Assembly: GCF_037975245.1 (NCBI RefSeq)
Contig: NC_092568.1
Span: forward strand, 36,671,001-36,735,000
Source of the DNA: Apostichopus japonicus
Lineage: Eukaryota > Echinodermata > Holothuroidea > Aspidochirotida > Stichopodidae
Reading direction: 5' to 3'
DNA length: 64,000 nt
A program made the position numbers and the translations under genes. Below, one piece after another: positions 39,589 through 52,753 of this stretch. A model generated the notes under the pieces. The model was given only the letters and a program-made list of their open reading frames with translations. It was not told the origin of the DNA and ran no database searches. Numbering within the stretch: position 1 is the stretch's first letter; every line of letters starts with the position of its first letter.

Positions 39589-39879
39589 CAGCAGTTTGCA
39601 AACTTTTTGACCCACAATCCTCCAAGAGGTCTAAGCCAGGACCCACCCCATCCCCACCCCTCAGAAGTGATGTATTAATATATGAGAGCTAGCTTGGATT
39701 AAGGACTTGGTATCAAAAAAATATAAAAATTAATTATTTTTTGGAGAAAAAAAATCTCCATCGGCAAGCGTCAAAGACTGTAGATAAATTTGTTGACGTC
39801 TGGGCATAAATCCACCAACTCACTGATGGCACTGAAAATGTTTTGCAACCCACTTTTGGGTCACGTTTCATAGTTCGTG
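39589..39879. mobile_element. Possible hAT relic
   Basis: The left end CAGCAGTTTGCAAACTTTTT followed by GACCCAC resembles the common hAT end CAGTGGTTCTCAAACTTTTT. Near the right end is 'tgggtcacgtttcatagttc', roughly its inverse. No target duplication is recognisable, so it is old or misjudged. Confidence 0.35.
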
Positions 39880-42800
39880 GATATTTTGTGTTTACTAGAT
39901 ACATTATGCACTGTATGTACAAAGGCCTAACGTTACCATTTGTTTGTTTTATTCAGTCTAAATTTCCTAAACATTTGAACAAAAATGTTTTCCCTGCAAT
40001 TTTTATTAGAGGTAATGATTAATTGAATAATTTTTTTTTATCCTCTGTTTGTTTTACAAATATTTTGTCCTAGTCCCTAGATCATTTGCTTGCATTATTT
40101 ACAATGTTTTATGAAAGAGAACAATGAAGATATTTATAACTGCAAAAGTTGCATCGATTTCTATATATTGTTTGACTTCTATAATGCTGTTTTATCGGAC
40201 TGAAAGAGATATTCCAGTGACAGACAATGTCACTTATATTGAAAAGAAATGTGGAAAAGCAAAATATTGAAATCCCCATCTCAATATCTTGTACCTAACA
40301 CAAAAAAAAAAGGTTTAGTTAAGTTTAGTAGAAAAAAGTATCAGGAGGGACAATCAAGTCCCCATCAAAGATCCTATGAGAGAAAAAAAAATGCAGTCCA
40401 GATTACAATGAAGACTCGCCCCAAACCACGTGCTGCGCTCTGAAAAAGTTAACTTTCTGTTGCTTGCAAGTGAAGTTTTGTTCGTGTCGCTACAAAATGC
40501 AGACAGTAATGAAATGTGATACCTTGTTATCTTTTTGGACCTGAGACGTCCATCGTTGTATCGTTTGAACACTGTGCTGTGGGTATTGACCGCAGCTGTA
40601 TGTACTGACTGTACACTACTGTCTAATTACCGAATGTAGCAAGCTGTGTGCATATTTTCTGAGATCGATGGTGGTGTCTAACACTTCTGTTACAACCTCA
40701 TTCGAAACTAGGTCAGATTACCGGCATTAGACGTTTCTTTTTGCACGAGTCTTCACACCCTTTAAAGTGCTCGTGCTAAGCACTCTTAAACTGATTCACA
40801 CTACTTGCAAGTACAACTTTCTCAGGCAAACTGTTCCATTCATTCGCAACCCTATTTGAAAAAAAGTTATGCCGAATATTAATCCTACTTTGTAACTTCT
40901 GGAGTTGTAACTTCTGGAGATGTGTTTGATAACTTGATTGAATGGAATCTATGCTAGTTTGCTAAACTCGATTTTCCCCTGAAATTGATCACACATGTCA
41001 TAAAGGCCAAATGCTCTTCAAAACAAAACAATTTCTAAAAGCATGAAGTCTAATGATAATTCATGTTCTTTTACTCTGAAAGTTTTCACAATACATCTAT
41101 TAAGTGATCATTCTTTGCACAAAGTAAGATTTGTGATAAAGTTAAAAAATTTCAAAAATAGGATATTGTGATGATAACGTTTGGCTAGCTTTTAGGAGAT
41201 GCTGAATTTTTACAGAGTGCAAAACAATAAAATAGTAAATATACGATTATACACAGAAAGACAGTTTTACAGATGACTACTTAAAAATTTTATTCCGTGC
41301 AAAGTATAGAGGTATTTCCATGCTAATGATCATGTGTCTTAAAAGTTTCAACAATACATTCCAGTTTGTAAAATGAGGCAATTTCTGAGTACCATTTTAC
41401 ATTTTGCCGATTGGTTGGCTGGTTATAACAACCAAGACAAACCCCATAAAAAAGAAATCCAACTTACAAAACTTCAGAAATTGTTCCATATTTGGATAAA
41501 ATAATAGTTCACATCTTTAAAAATATTACAAACATGAAAGATAATTTGTTGGACTAGCTAGAACTTTGGCTAAATTGCAACACAGACGACACATTTGAAT
41601 TCAAATCTTAAAAAAACGTCTTCCCGAAACTATTAGAACAGGCACCTTATTTTTAATTTTTTTTGTTGACAATATATCATCCAAATTATCCACTGACACT
41701 ACAAAAGATCATTTCATTAGCTATATATACAAAATAAAACACAAGTTTGTGAAAAGCAACGAAGGTCGACACAAAAGCAGAATTTTCCAAAAGGTCAAAA
41801 TAAGCAGCTCCTGTGAGTCTCTGATGCTCCATACAAAAACTTGGGTTCCTCAGATGTCTTTGGGATGTGGGGGGAGGAGGGGATGGGGGTTGATATCCCA
41901 GTTGACACTGTATTCAGTCAAGATGAACTGCAAATTCGTTATCAGGAAGTGACTATTTTCCATGTAAATTAGCTACACTGGAATCTGGTTACTGTACAGA
42001 ACACAATAGAGCAATACTAGCTTTAACACAATGGGGTTCTCAGATGTTTTATTTGGGGAGGGGGGGGGAGGGGGGAAAGTATTGGCAACACATGCAGACA
42101 GGTTGGTGATGGGTTATGTTGCTACCATGCTGTACAACTACTGGCACAATGCCTGCAGCTTAATTTCTAAACTTGTGTGATTTAATTTATATGTGTTACA
42201 TTCTCACCCCTTGATTTCTTTCTTTGCTCTTAGATCCCCTGCTTAGGGGGGGGGGGTCTATCTGGCTAGCAACCAATTCATGAAGGCCTATTTTATCCCT
42301 TGCTGCACTGCATGTATAAGAACAGTGCATACTATAGCATAGTGGAAATTTTATGAAGTAAATAAAGACCAGACCGCTGCATAATATCTCAAAGGGTAAA
42401 ACAAAAAAAGAACAAAAGGTGACACTTAGTGTTACTATTGACCATCTTGAAAAATCATCTCAGAACATTTATCTTCTCTTGAGACATAAACTAATCTGAT
42501 CCTCAAGGTATAGCAATGATTTTGAAGGATAAAAAGCTTTAGCAAGCCCAATTTTTGGGGCAACATAGATGAAGCTTTCAGTTATTTTGATTGTATATAT
42601 TACATGAACACATAATTTCAGATATACATGTAAATCAACTACGTTTACAAGCCATTTATTTTTGGTGGAAAAATTGCATCTATGGAGCCGTTTTCATGAT
42701 ACATTTAAAAAAAAAAAATATGGCTAAGACTGCAAAATTAACATTGCAAAAGATCTGTGCATTTGTTTTCACAAACTTACAGATTGACCAAATGGAGAGT

Positions 42801-43465
42801 GATGAAATTTGCCCTCTTTCAGGAATTGTCTGGTAAATTAGGAGGATTCTCTCCTACTTTTCTCAATCATGGTCAAAAAGTATTGAATAAAGCAATTGGT
42901 ACCATCATGTACTAATTGTACAAGAATGTAACCAACATACAATAGTGATACTCTTAACTGCACTTTAGTGGCAGGGAAATTTGTTGAAAATCCAAAAAGA
43001 CTTGGGCAAGTCTAATATTGAGTACTGTACACACACACGCACACACACTTACATCATGGAAAGATCTGTACCACGTGTACTATCACACTAGCATCGACTG
43101 TACAAAAGAATTGCAGCGCTGAAAAACATTCTTCTTTATATCGAAGGGAGAAATCATATGGTTATATCGACGGAAAACACCAAAACAAAAAAGACCCCAA
43201 AAATGTCAGCACACTGCAGTTCTATGATTAATGTACATAATTTCATCCCACCTCAGACGGACGCTAAAAGCCCTACTAATACTGAATTTTAGTTCCAGTC
43301 TCAATGCTATGATGAGATGTTCATATTAAACATTCTGAGTCCTCAAACAGAAATAATAAAGCTATTTCACTATGACACTGGGCACATGCACAAACTGACC
43401 GGCCACCCTTAATAAAAAAGAAAGAAAAAAAAATGAGGTATTATAGAATATTTACTACTTAAAAA

Positions 43466-46400
43466 TCATTTACTTTTGTCGTTTCTCTGCCGTCTCTTTT
43501 TCACTCCGGCGGCCAAAGGTTTGACATCGCCGCTGGGCTTCTCCCCATCTGAAGATACCTTTCGTTTCCTAGACGACCTCTGGCTGCCTCTTGTAGACAT
43601 CGATACTTTACTGTCGTTATCTTCGTCAGTCTCTGAATCTCGCTCTCCTCTGATATAACCGCTCTCGCTGAATTTCTGATCGAAGCCGACGCCGTCTTTG
43701 ACATCGTCACACACGCCTGTCGCATCTGATGATTTTTCTTCTCTGGTCTCATCCAAGTCCAAGCTCTTGTCGTCCTGCCCTTCCTCCAGATGTCCCTCAT
43801 CGATGGCATAAAACATCTGCGGTTGTCCCGATGGTCTGGGAGTAGTCTTGAGCTGCTGCTCCAGGAGGGCCATCTTACGTTCCTGCTCGGTTATCCTCTC
43901 ATTCTGTGAAGTTATCTTACTGGTCAATTCTACCACTATCTGTTGCTGTTGGGTAATCTTCTTGTCTTGTTCGTGCCTCACTTTCCTCAGCTCTGCCACT
44001 TGAGCTTTGAGGACTTTCATTTCTTTCACGAGATCGCTGAAGTTATAGTTTGCAGCCTTCAGTGTACTCTGCATTTTACCCAACTGTCTCCCGGAGGTCG
44101 AAGGCATAAGCGTCGCAGCCTTAGGTAGATCTTTTAAAGACACTGAGTGAAAAGGGAAAGATAATTGCACATGAGGTGTTCATTGAAACTTTAAAGCAAT
44201 CATTGGAGAGAGAGAAAGATGTCTTGTCGCTCGTCAGAGCAACAATGAACTTTACGGGAGTCTCAAAATTATTACTGAAACTGGGAGGTGTAAAGTTTGG
44301 ATTTGGGGAAGCATTATCAAACAACAGCTGTTTCACTGGGTCAGCAACTTGACAAACCACACTTAGACACCATCCGATGGTTCTAACATTTTTCAACAAA
44401 TGAAATTCCAGACGTTTTGAAGACCCATACATGTGTTATGGTTTAACATGGAGCCTACATACTATGAGGAACAATATTAGACTACCATTTGTAGGTCAAA
44501 CTATTGTAACTCTTGCAAAATATTTACTAAACACCTATCATTAATTTGTGGTGAGGGAGACGTTCAAACAGAAATGAATCCCAATCGTGGCTTGCCTTAG
44601 CCTTTACTTTTCACCACAGTTTGGTTTATGCTTCCCAAACACATTGGAAACATAATTGTTATCGCAAATACAGAAGAGCTTACATATATTTATCTTTTAA
44701 ATGGACCACTCCAGGATAGTGTAAACCATACAACTAATGCAAATCGTAAGCTTTCAAATATGGAAGCTTTCAAATATGTTTGGGTATTACTTTACCACTT
44801 GAAATGAAAGTTGAGCCATCAAGGTAATAAGCAACATTGCTATGGGACTTTATTAATAAACAGCATCATACACTTTATCACAAGCAACTAAAACAGGGGA
44901 TTTAACTTTGAATTTGATGGGGGATGGGGGAGAATCCCCATCCACAGAGAGGGGGGGGGGCATTTGAAATATATAAAGTGAAACCGTCAGCACCAAATTT
45001 GAAGAACGCCACCTGTTTCAGGGAACTACATGTCATAGAATAAGACAAAATGATCGTTTTTCAAATTGGCGGTGCCACCTGTTTCACTTGAAATATTTTG
45101 GACTTGTTTTGGTAAAATCCAATTTAATAGGGTACATATTAGTTTGAAATAGGCATTTATCACATATAAATGTCTGGTTTTTATCATGAAAAATCCAAAT
45201 CTCATTTAAAGAAAAGGGGGCACTTCTATGGTTTCAAGAAAACATAGATCTGCCTTCTCACAGTACTCACAGGCAGCTCCGATAGTGTTGACGTTAACGG
45301 TTTGACCCTCTCCGAGTTTCCTCTTCAGACCTGGGGCAATTTTCTCATCGAAATGTTCCATAGCCATGGATGATATGTCCCTGAGTTCCTGGAGTAGGTC
45401 GTGTGTTCGAGGTGCCTCCTTAGATTCCATCACTAAGGTAAGAACATGCATAGCTTCATCTATAACCTGAAAAAAGACACAAATAATAAAGATTATGGTT
45501 ATTATTACAAATCATACAATGACCGATGAGGAATGAATAACGTGAGAGTGGACTTGGGGAATGTGATTTACAGTGACATTTTCATGAGGGAAGACATCCT
45601 TTGGGGGGGGGGGGGTGGGGGTGGGGGGGAGAAAACAAAATTGAACATTGCTCTTAGAAATGCTATGAAGTTCTTTTTCTTGCAACTTTCTGGTAATTAG
45701 CATAACCAATTGATAAGAATACTAAGTTTTGCCTGGAACCTTTAGGAACTATAGGACAATGATTCACACAATGTTAAAGTCTCTAAGGTCTTGTCATCAT
45801 GATACTTGCCTTGCAACAGACTAACTGTTAGTATTCAACAAATGCATGAAACATTGGACTTTGCTTACCTTCCATTTTCTTCCCTTCCCTTCCCTCAATC
45901 CCTCCCCCGCCCCAATCCCAAATATAAGATTTAAATTCTCTAGCTTGCCTGGCTATAACAGTTGACATTTGAGTCGAACCTTGTCAAAAGTTCATAGCTT
46001 AGAAATGACACAGACTTTGCAAAACAGCTCACAGCTTATAAACAAAGGTTTGGCTGCTATTTAGTTTATAATATTTACAGCTTTCTTGATGAGAGCAGGA
46101 ATGGGTGGACTATCCCATATCATGTCGATAGATGTGGATTAATACCAGGTGATTTAGGCTGATATGAACTATTATTGTTTACTAGTTCTTGTTTGTATCA
46201 ACAAAGCAATTTGACTTGCTTAGGTTTCCTGCTTTTCTGTAGTTGTAATTGTCACACATATAAAATCCCAGCTGGAAATAGAATTATTGTACCTGATAAA
46301 TATAGTCAATGCTTATATTTTAACAAATTGCAAATAGCTTACAAAAAAAGACTGGACACCTATGTTTAACTGTATTCTTACCTTTCCTGGTATGAAGCAG

Positions 46401-47667
46401 CAAACTTTAAGATCAATATACTTTGAATATGTCATCGCTAATAGTGATAACCGTGTTTCCACTGCCGAGAGGATATCACAATGACGGGCTAGAGGATGCT
46501 GTCTTCTTTCAGACTCCCTCCTTGGTAGTTGGGCTTTCAATTTCTTCAGGCAATCTCCATGGTAACGTTCTAATTTCTGAAGTCCCTGATTAAGAAGTCT
46601 TTGGCAGATCCTATTAAACCTATGGCAAACCTATGAAGAGGGAATTTATATAATATCAAAAGGTTAAATATTATGCAAAATTATGCAAAGTTGCAATTTA
46701 AAAAAAACAAATTAAAATTAGTTTGCTAAGTGCAAGAGAAAATGTTTCGATGTACAATCAAACTGAAGTTATACCTATCTCTGGTATGAATACATTCTTA
46801 GAACAAAAGGGATGAACATCTTTTAACTTTAATCAGCTTAAAGTCCTGCAACCTCACCTACATGTCAAATCTGAGTCCATGATGGTTAGACTTAGAGGAT
46901 ATCCAGGTGTTGGCATAGACTTGACTTCAGGGAACACATCTTCAAATTTAGGGCCTAATGTGGCAATGTTTTGTAAATTGTATGCTTGTTTTGCATGCAA
47001 GCTCAAAGAAACACATACCCCCTCCCACCAACTTGTCTGTACTTCATGGGTTCACTCATGAATAAACTAATTTTAGACTGTGATTAAAGCAGAGTCTGCA
47101 ACTCATTAGTCATTACACCGTTAGCTTTGTGAATGCACTTTGGAAAGAGTGAAATTTTATTTTCGGCCAACTTGGAAAACTGGAACCAATCTAACAAACA
47201 AACTAAAGATGCCAGTACCTCACACTGTGTAGACCTAGCCTTCTCTGATTAAATATGTTGAATAATGATAAGGTAAATGGATAATGCAGACGACATTGAT
47301 TAGGACGTGGACCTACATTGGGTAGGCATTAGCCTAACTTGTAATCTTCCCTTACCACACGTAGTTGACTTATTTCGTCGTACGATAACAATGCCATAAC
47401 CATTGTTAGAATATCATCTGGCATCATCAACAAAGTTCTGTTGATCTGTCTGAACACCGATTTCGTTGTTTCTCCTCCATTTTTAGAGTTCTGTTTGCTT
47501 GAAGCTTGTCCCACATTCATCACTGGGACCAAGTTGGAGCTTCTTGACATAGCGTTATCTGTTCTACTGTCGACACCTGGTACGTTTAGGTCAGCTAGCC
47601 GAGATGCTGCGCGGCGAAGAGAAAGCTTGAATTCTAATGAGGGAAAATAATCATCTTTGTATTCCAT
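43466..47667 (-). CDS. FBXO28: FBXO28 homologue, F-box protein with C-terminal coiled coil, four coding exons
   Basis: Coding exons on the complement: 47356-47667, 46382-46630, 45271-45466, 43466-44142. Phases agree; the total is 1434 bases or 477 residues (human 368). Start ATG at 47665-47667; an in-frame stop lies just upstream. The F-box (LLMMPDDILTMVMALLSYDE through FNRICQRLLNQG, residues 79-121) spans the first intron. It should recruit SKP1 in an SCF ubiquitin ligase. Long family-specific blocks follow: KAQLPRRESERRQHPLARH, ILSAVETRLSLLAMTYSKYI, CCFIPGKVIDEAMHVL and LQELRDISSMAMEHFDEKIA. Exon 4 holds a coiled coil of roughly 65 residues (LVKEMKVLKAQVAELRK... to LLEQQLK). A long acidic serine-rich stretch and a basic nuclear-type tail (RKRKVSS, KKRRQRNDKSK) follow. 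The extra length compared with human lies mainly in the acidic stretch. In vertebrates FBXO28 acts in the nucleus on MYC and topoisomerase IIalpha. Confidence 0.93.
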
Positions 47668-50048
47668 GAAATTTTACCATGAATCAGACCTCATTTACAG
47701 AGTTCCGCTTTGACGAAGGCTAAAATGTCACAGGTATAGATTTAACCTTATTTTACATGCCGGGCTATATGCTGCAGCTCAATGAATAACACTCACACAT
47801 TGGAAATACGTACATGCATGTCATGTATGAACACTACGACATAAAGAACGGGCTGGCGAAGGTTTAGCGTCTTTAAAAATATCTGTGCTACCAATGCAAA
47901 ATATGCATGGAGCGCCAAATGATCGAAAAGTGTTGACGCTAGCTGAAAAAGAAGCAAGTTTCAGAAGTTCGTGTCTCGGATGTAGAGGACACTCGCGCCC
48001 AGCACAAAATCGAAACCCCATTTCATCGCTTCCTGTATGATACATATTACCGGTCCAATTTAGTGATGGGACCTTGTATGGGTGGTAGAACTTAGATGTA
48101 TATTATGTGCAGTGAACCTTCTAGCGAACAGGGTGCCAAGGTGTTGGCACAATAAGGTGCGTTTGGGATCGCCCCTCCCCGACCATCTAGATAGCTATTG
48201 ATAATTATGCCTGAATCACTGACCAGCTTCCATTGTCAGGGGGCAATCAGTGCAAAAGGTTATTTTCCGAAACGTGATACAACATCAAAGTCATGTTATA
48301 CAGGGCTACCCGACATGAACTTAGCAGGGGAGGGGGGGGGGTGATGCAATAAAGTAATTATAAATTCAAAGGTATTCCAATTCTACGTTGGCTTAATAGG
48401 AACATTGAGAAAAAAAGGTCATCAAATCTCAAAATATGGTCTTTTTATCTTCATATTTGTTGTGTAGAAGAACCACATTGAGTACAAGAAGCCCACTGTT
48501 TTTTGTGGAGATCATTTGGGTCACCAGATGTCAAATTGTGAAAACCTTTGTAAAAACGATATCTCAAGAAGGTGAGCTTGAACAGATGTCATATTTAATA
48601 TGTTTATGAACCACATTGAGTTCAAGAAGCCTATAGGTGTTGTAGGATATCAAAGGTCATTTGGGGGTCATCAGAGGATAAATTGTGAAAACCTTGTAAA
48701 TATGATATCTCAATATTGGAAGCTTAGACAGATCTCTTACTTTGGTTGAAGGTGTATAACATTGAGTAAAAGAAGCCTATTGATTTTGGTGGAGGTCAAA
48801 GGTCATTTGGGGGAAACAGGTCCAATTGTGAAAGCCTTGTAAACATAGTACTGCAAGGAGGAAACCTTGGACAGAACTCATATTTGATTTGTAGATGCGC
48901 CATATCAAATTTAAGGAGCATAAATATTGCTTTTGGTGGAGGTCAAAGGTCATTTGAAGTCAACAAACGCCAAACATGTATTTCACTCGCCTTACCTGTC
49001 TCTCTACAGTAATGTACCTTCCTAAACATAATATCGCAAGAGAAGCTTGGACAGATCGCATATTGGTACCGTATGTAATAGTACCACATTGAGTACAAAA
49101 AGCCTAATGTTGTGGACGGAGGTCAATGGTCGTTTGAGTTTACCAGGGGTCAAATTGTAAAAAAAACATGTTGATGTGTCTATCACATTTAGTACAAAAC
49201 ATTTTGTTGAGGTCAATGGTCATTTCAGGGCAGCCTGTGTCGTTGTGAATTTATTGTTTGTTACATCACACTGCTTTTCACTGTATTACTAATATCAAAT
49301 ATGTTGTACACCCTCCGTTTACATTATGTCGGATGCATGAAGAAAAGTGCACATGTTACATCATCGAAACCACGATGCATTTTTTGCATTCTGGTTTTCA
49401 TTTAGGAGCCAATGGCTACAATTTTTCCCTTCTGTACAGCACTGGTTATTAATGATGTTAACTTGGTGGGATAAACCAGATTGAACCTTAGTTTGTGGTT
49501 CTTTGGGTCGGGCAATTTTCGAGTCAAATCTCCTGGAAAAACAAGGACAATTGGTTTTATATAATGTATTTCATTATTCTACAAAATAATGCATGAAATA
49601 TGCCAAACGAACGGAGGATATCTAATATTTCAATGACGAAGTGCATTTTGATCTCTGTTAGCAGGTAGCATAAAGTAACAGATTCTATACGGGAGCTCTA
49701 AGCCATGCATGTATCATATGTATATGTATGTATGTGTGTTTGTACGTGTGTATGCTTGTATGTCCCCCTACACGTGACTACGTATTGACCCCTCCCCCTG
49801 CTTTATGAGGAAGCCAAGTTAACTGCGTTGTCTCTGTTCAAGTTTACGAATACGTTTATAGTGAGCGTGTGTTCATGTAATTGGTACATGCGAACTTGAC
49901 TGTTATATTCATACAGTACACGAGCCAGATAAGAAGGCGCAAAACCACGTGACAATTCCTACAATCAAAAACTGAGGGCTTCGATTAACAAATGTTTACC
50001 AATAATTGCCAAACAAAAACCTCACGGTCCGAAGTACTGCACCCACAC
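47668..50048. other. Intergenic: FBXO28 upstream region and a degenerate satellite
   Basis: 47668 to about 48400 should contain the FBXO28 promoter and 5' UTR. A 74-codon minus-strand frame at 47821-48045 there resembles nothing I know. The middle is the satellite at 48440-49250. From 49250 to 50048 I see nothing but simple TG/TA-rich sequence near 49720-49760. Confidence 0.4.
48440..49250. repeat. Degenerate tandem repeat, unit about 140 bp
   Basis: The marker 'ccacattgagtacaagaagc' recurs, with changes, at 48473, 48611, 48757, 48900, 49084 and 49183. Spacings are 138, 146, 143, 184 and 99 bases. Each unit also carries 'ggaggtcaaaggtcatttgg' and 'aattgtgaaaaccttgtaaa'. Spacing and identity decay toward the right end. 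Confidence 0.85.
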
Positions 50049-50094
50049 CAGGTGCGTATCCAGGGGGGGCGTTGGGGGCGCGCGCCCCCCGGGT

Positions 50095-50218
50095 AAGAAA
50101 AAGAGGAGAGAAAAAAAAGAGAAGAAAAAAGGAAAAAAGAGGGGAAAAAAGAGGAGGAGGAGAGGAAGGAAAGGAAAAGAAAAAGAAAAAAAGAGAGAAA
50201 AGGGAGAAAAGGAGGGAG
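50095..50218 (+). repeat. 124-base purine-only tract
   Basis: Every base from 50095 to 50218 is A or G. A matching tract of 125 bases lies in X2 at 53361-53485. The long open frames reported across it on either strand are low-complexity and not genes. Confidence 0.95.
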
Positions 50219-51732
50219 TAAAAGAAAAACGCGAAGACACCGGGAAGAGAAAGAGGAACAGTGACATCATTACAGCGCCGAAGGGTAGCCAGTGACGGAT
50301 CAATGATTTCGTAAAAGTGTGACTCACCCTACCCCTTACACCGACAACTCCAGTTTTTGACGTTTCCATTTTCCTCTCTCACTAATGATCTATATATATA
50401 CTATATATGGTCTATCATAACGCGTGTGTAGAATTGTGCTATGAAACCAACTGTGGCTGGTCTCGAACTCGACCGTGTCGTCGGGGAACATGACGCATTT
50501 TGGAATGGGGGCGACCGCCTGCCCCCCCCCATTCAGCATTTTTTTAAATGATATCACTAAGTAATTTCAAAATAGAAAGTGCTTAGAGGCAACTTACAAG
50601 GCCTGGGAAGTGTCATTTCCGGCGATCTGGGAGACATTTTCGGCCAAAATTTGCTTGTACGCTTCGCGCTAACAAATGGTCCTGGGTAGTGCCATTTCCA
50701 GCGATCTGGGAGGCATTTTCGGCCAAATTTTCTTGTACGCTTCGCGCCAACCTATGGTGGCGCTACGCTTAGATAATTTGCCTACAGGCTTCGCCCCTCC
50801 CTTGGCAAATTCCTCGCTACGCGCCTGTTCGAATTTGTAACGCAAACAGCAGATATCACATCATATCAGTGAGCATGAAAATGGCGTTCCAGGATGAAAA
50901 GCCTCAAAACTGTCCGACTTGCCTGAAAAAAATAACCAAAAATTTTCGCGAGCTTCGCGCGCATTCAACGTGTTCATGTCAATATCATAAGCAAGCATCG
51001 GTTATTACATCGCATGCCATCATGTACCGTACGGTCCGTTAAAATTGCGCAGTACACCGCGGGATGCTAATGTAAACAACGACATGTCTCATGTAGATGT
51101 ATAAAAAGCATGGAGGTTCAATTATGTCAAAACTCTCTTTTACATTAGTAATGGCGAATAAGGGGCTGCACCCCCGCCGCGCAGTGGCGGAGCGTCCATA
51201 CGGTCAGGGGGCGGGTGCCCCCCTGACGGACTCAAATGGACTGCTGGCGCCTTTTTCAGCTCTTTACCACTTTTTACTTATTCTAGATTATTGACTTTTT
51301 TATTGCGCTCTCATCTACTTATTGACATTTGTCACATTTTGTTGGTGTAATTTGGCGATGACACCTTATTCTTCGTTTATCTGCATATTAGCCAGGCCCG
51401 GAAGCGAATTTTTTTTTCCCAAACAGGTTTGCAATTGTGTGTAAATAGTCGCTCATGATTGGTCGGAGAAGTTACTTCATCACAATGGAAACCTTCACTT
51501 CAAAATGTCTGCATCCATTCGTTGCAACGAAGATATACCCGTTCAAAATTACCCGAAGCTTTTCGTTAACTTGATATGTAGATGTGTTTGGAATTGGTTT
51601 AGACATATTGAGCACACTAGTATTGTATGATCTACTTTGATCGAAGATTTCTGTGAAGGCATTAATCGATAACTTCGTACAGGGGTACATAACACATGCG
51701 CTGTAGGCCTATATGTATTAAAACTGTGTATA

Positions 51733-52753
51733 GTAAAGGCTTCATAATTGACGCACCCCCGTAATTGACGCACCTTCAGTTATTACTAGCAACGATAGAA
51801 CAGGCCACTTAAACTTTTTGCAGTCTAGCAGAATTAGAATTTGCTGACCAAATTGTGACACTTTTTAAGCTTTTAAAACCCTCCCCCTAGTTTTGCACGT
51901 TTTTTTGGGCATCTTACACCCTAAAAATAACCAACATTACCTCAATATGAAGACACTACTCTCTGGGACCTGACCTGTCTGAGCTTAGATGCTCAGAGCA
52001 TAGCAAACAACATCTAAAGTCAATGGATGTATACTAAGGCCTACACTACAGTTAGCTTATCGACGAATGTGTCAATTTAGGGGTATGAAAGAACTTCACA
52101 CGGCAGACATTTTGTGGTCAAATTCTGCTGAAGTGTACGGTGCATAAGCACAGAACCTTAAATATTTTGAGATCGTAACATTTCTGAGGAACTACACATA
52201 TGAAAAACACATACAGTTGAGCAAGGGCGGCGGAACCGGGGGGGCACAGGGGGCACGTGCCCCCCACTTTTCCTCAGGGTTAAAAATGTGCTCTTTTTCT
52301 ACATAAAAATTGAGGTGTCTCAAGTTAGCAAGAGGCCAGGGAACCGGAATGAACACTCGGGAAGGGCCGTTTCTGGCCATCTGAGGGGTTTGTAAAACCA
52401 AAAATTTTCTTGTACGCTCCGCACCAACCGATGGTGGCGCTCGGCTCAGATAGTCGTGCATACAACTTTGGATATTGCAGAGCTAGTATGCATATTTTCT
52501 ATGAAAGGGGTGGGGGGGGGGGCGTTGATGGAGTGATGTGTATACGCAAAAAAGATAATATAATAAGAGTTATAAAGGGTACTAAATATAAGTCTACATC
52601 AGTCCAATCGAATTTCTGCAAAGTGCCCTTTGATGTCGGTGCCCCCCAGATTAAAAGTGCTTCCGCCGCCCTTGCAGTTGAGTGATTTGGATTTTTCCTT
52701 GATAGACATCGTTGATCAAATCCTTAAGTGCGTCAATTATGAGCCCACCATGC
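51733..52753 (+). mobile_element. TA-flanked MITE, copy B, interrupted
   Basis: Same family as 27128-27701, in opposite orientation. It is flanked by TA at 51731-51732 and 52754-52755. Removing the insertion at 52222-52674 with one copy of its 8-bp duplication leaves about 560 bases that align to copy A end to end. Confidence 0.8.
52222..52674. mobile_element. hAT-like MITE, 453 bp, inside the TA-flanked MITE
   Basis: 14-bp inverted ends CAAGGGCGGCGGAA and TTCCGCCGCCCTTG. Perfect 8-bp duplications CAGTTGAG at 52214-52221 and 52675-52682. Copy A of the host MITE carries the site once (complement near 27199-27206), a clean empty site. Interior includes one copy of the shared module (about 52350-52460). 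Confidence 0.9.

Larger units (their letters stand above)
36372..43465. other. Intergenic, two or three repeats, no gene seen
   Basis: Between the ETAA1 stop and the FBXO28 stop (genes convergent) I see no exon. The left end should hold the ETAA1 3' UTR and the right end the FBXO28 3' UTR. Embedded features are the minisatellite at 37402-37517, the TIR element at 37587-38291 and a possible hAT relic near 39.6 kb. G-runs occur at about 42060 and 42247. Confidence 0.4.

Noticed and set aside
36372-43465. A hidden gene between ETAA1 and FBXO28
   Set aside because: I read this stretch on both strands for exon-like blocks with splice sites and found none; open frames are short and unconnected.
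47821-48045. 74-codon cysteine-containing minus-strand frame upstream of FBXO28
   Set aside because: No recognisable domain, and the FBXO28 exon has an in-frame stop upstream of its ATG, so it is not an N-terminal extension.
50022-50369. 115-codon minus-strand frame rich in F, L and S (and the matching 136-codon frame at 53193-53603)
   Set aside because: It is the complement of the purine-only tract in the X elements, and repeats in both copies; low-complexity, not a gene.
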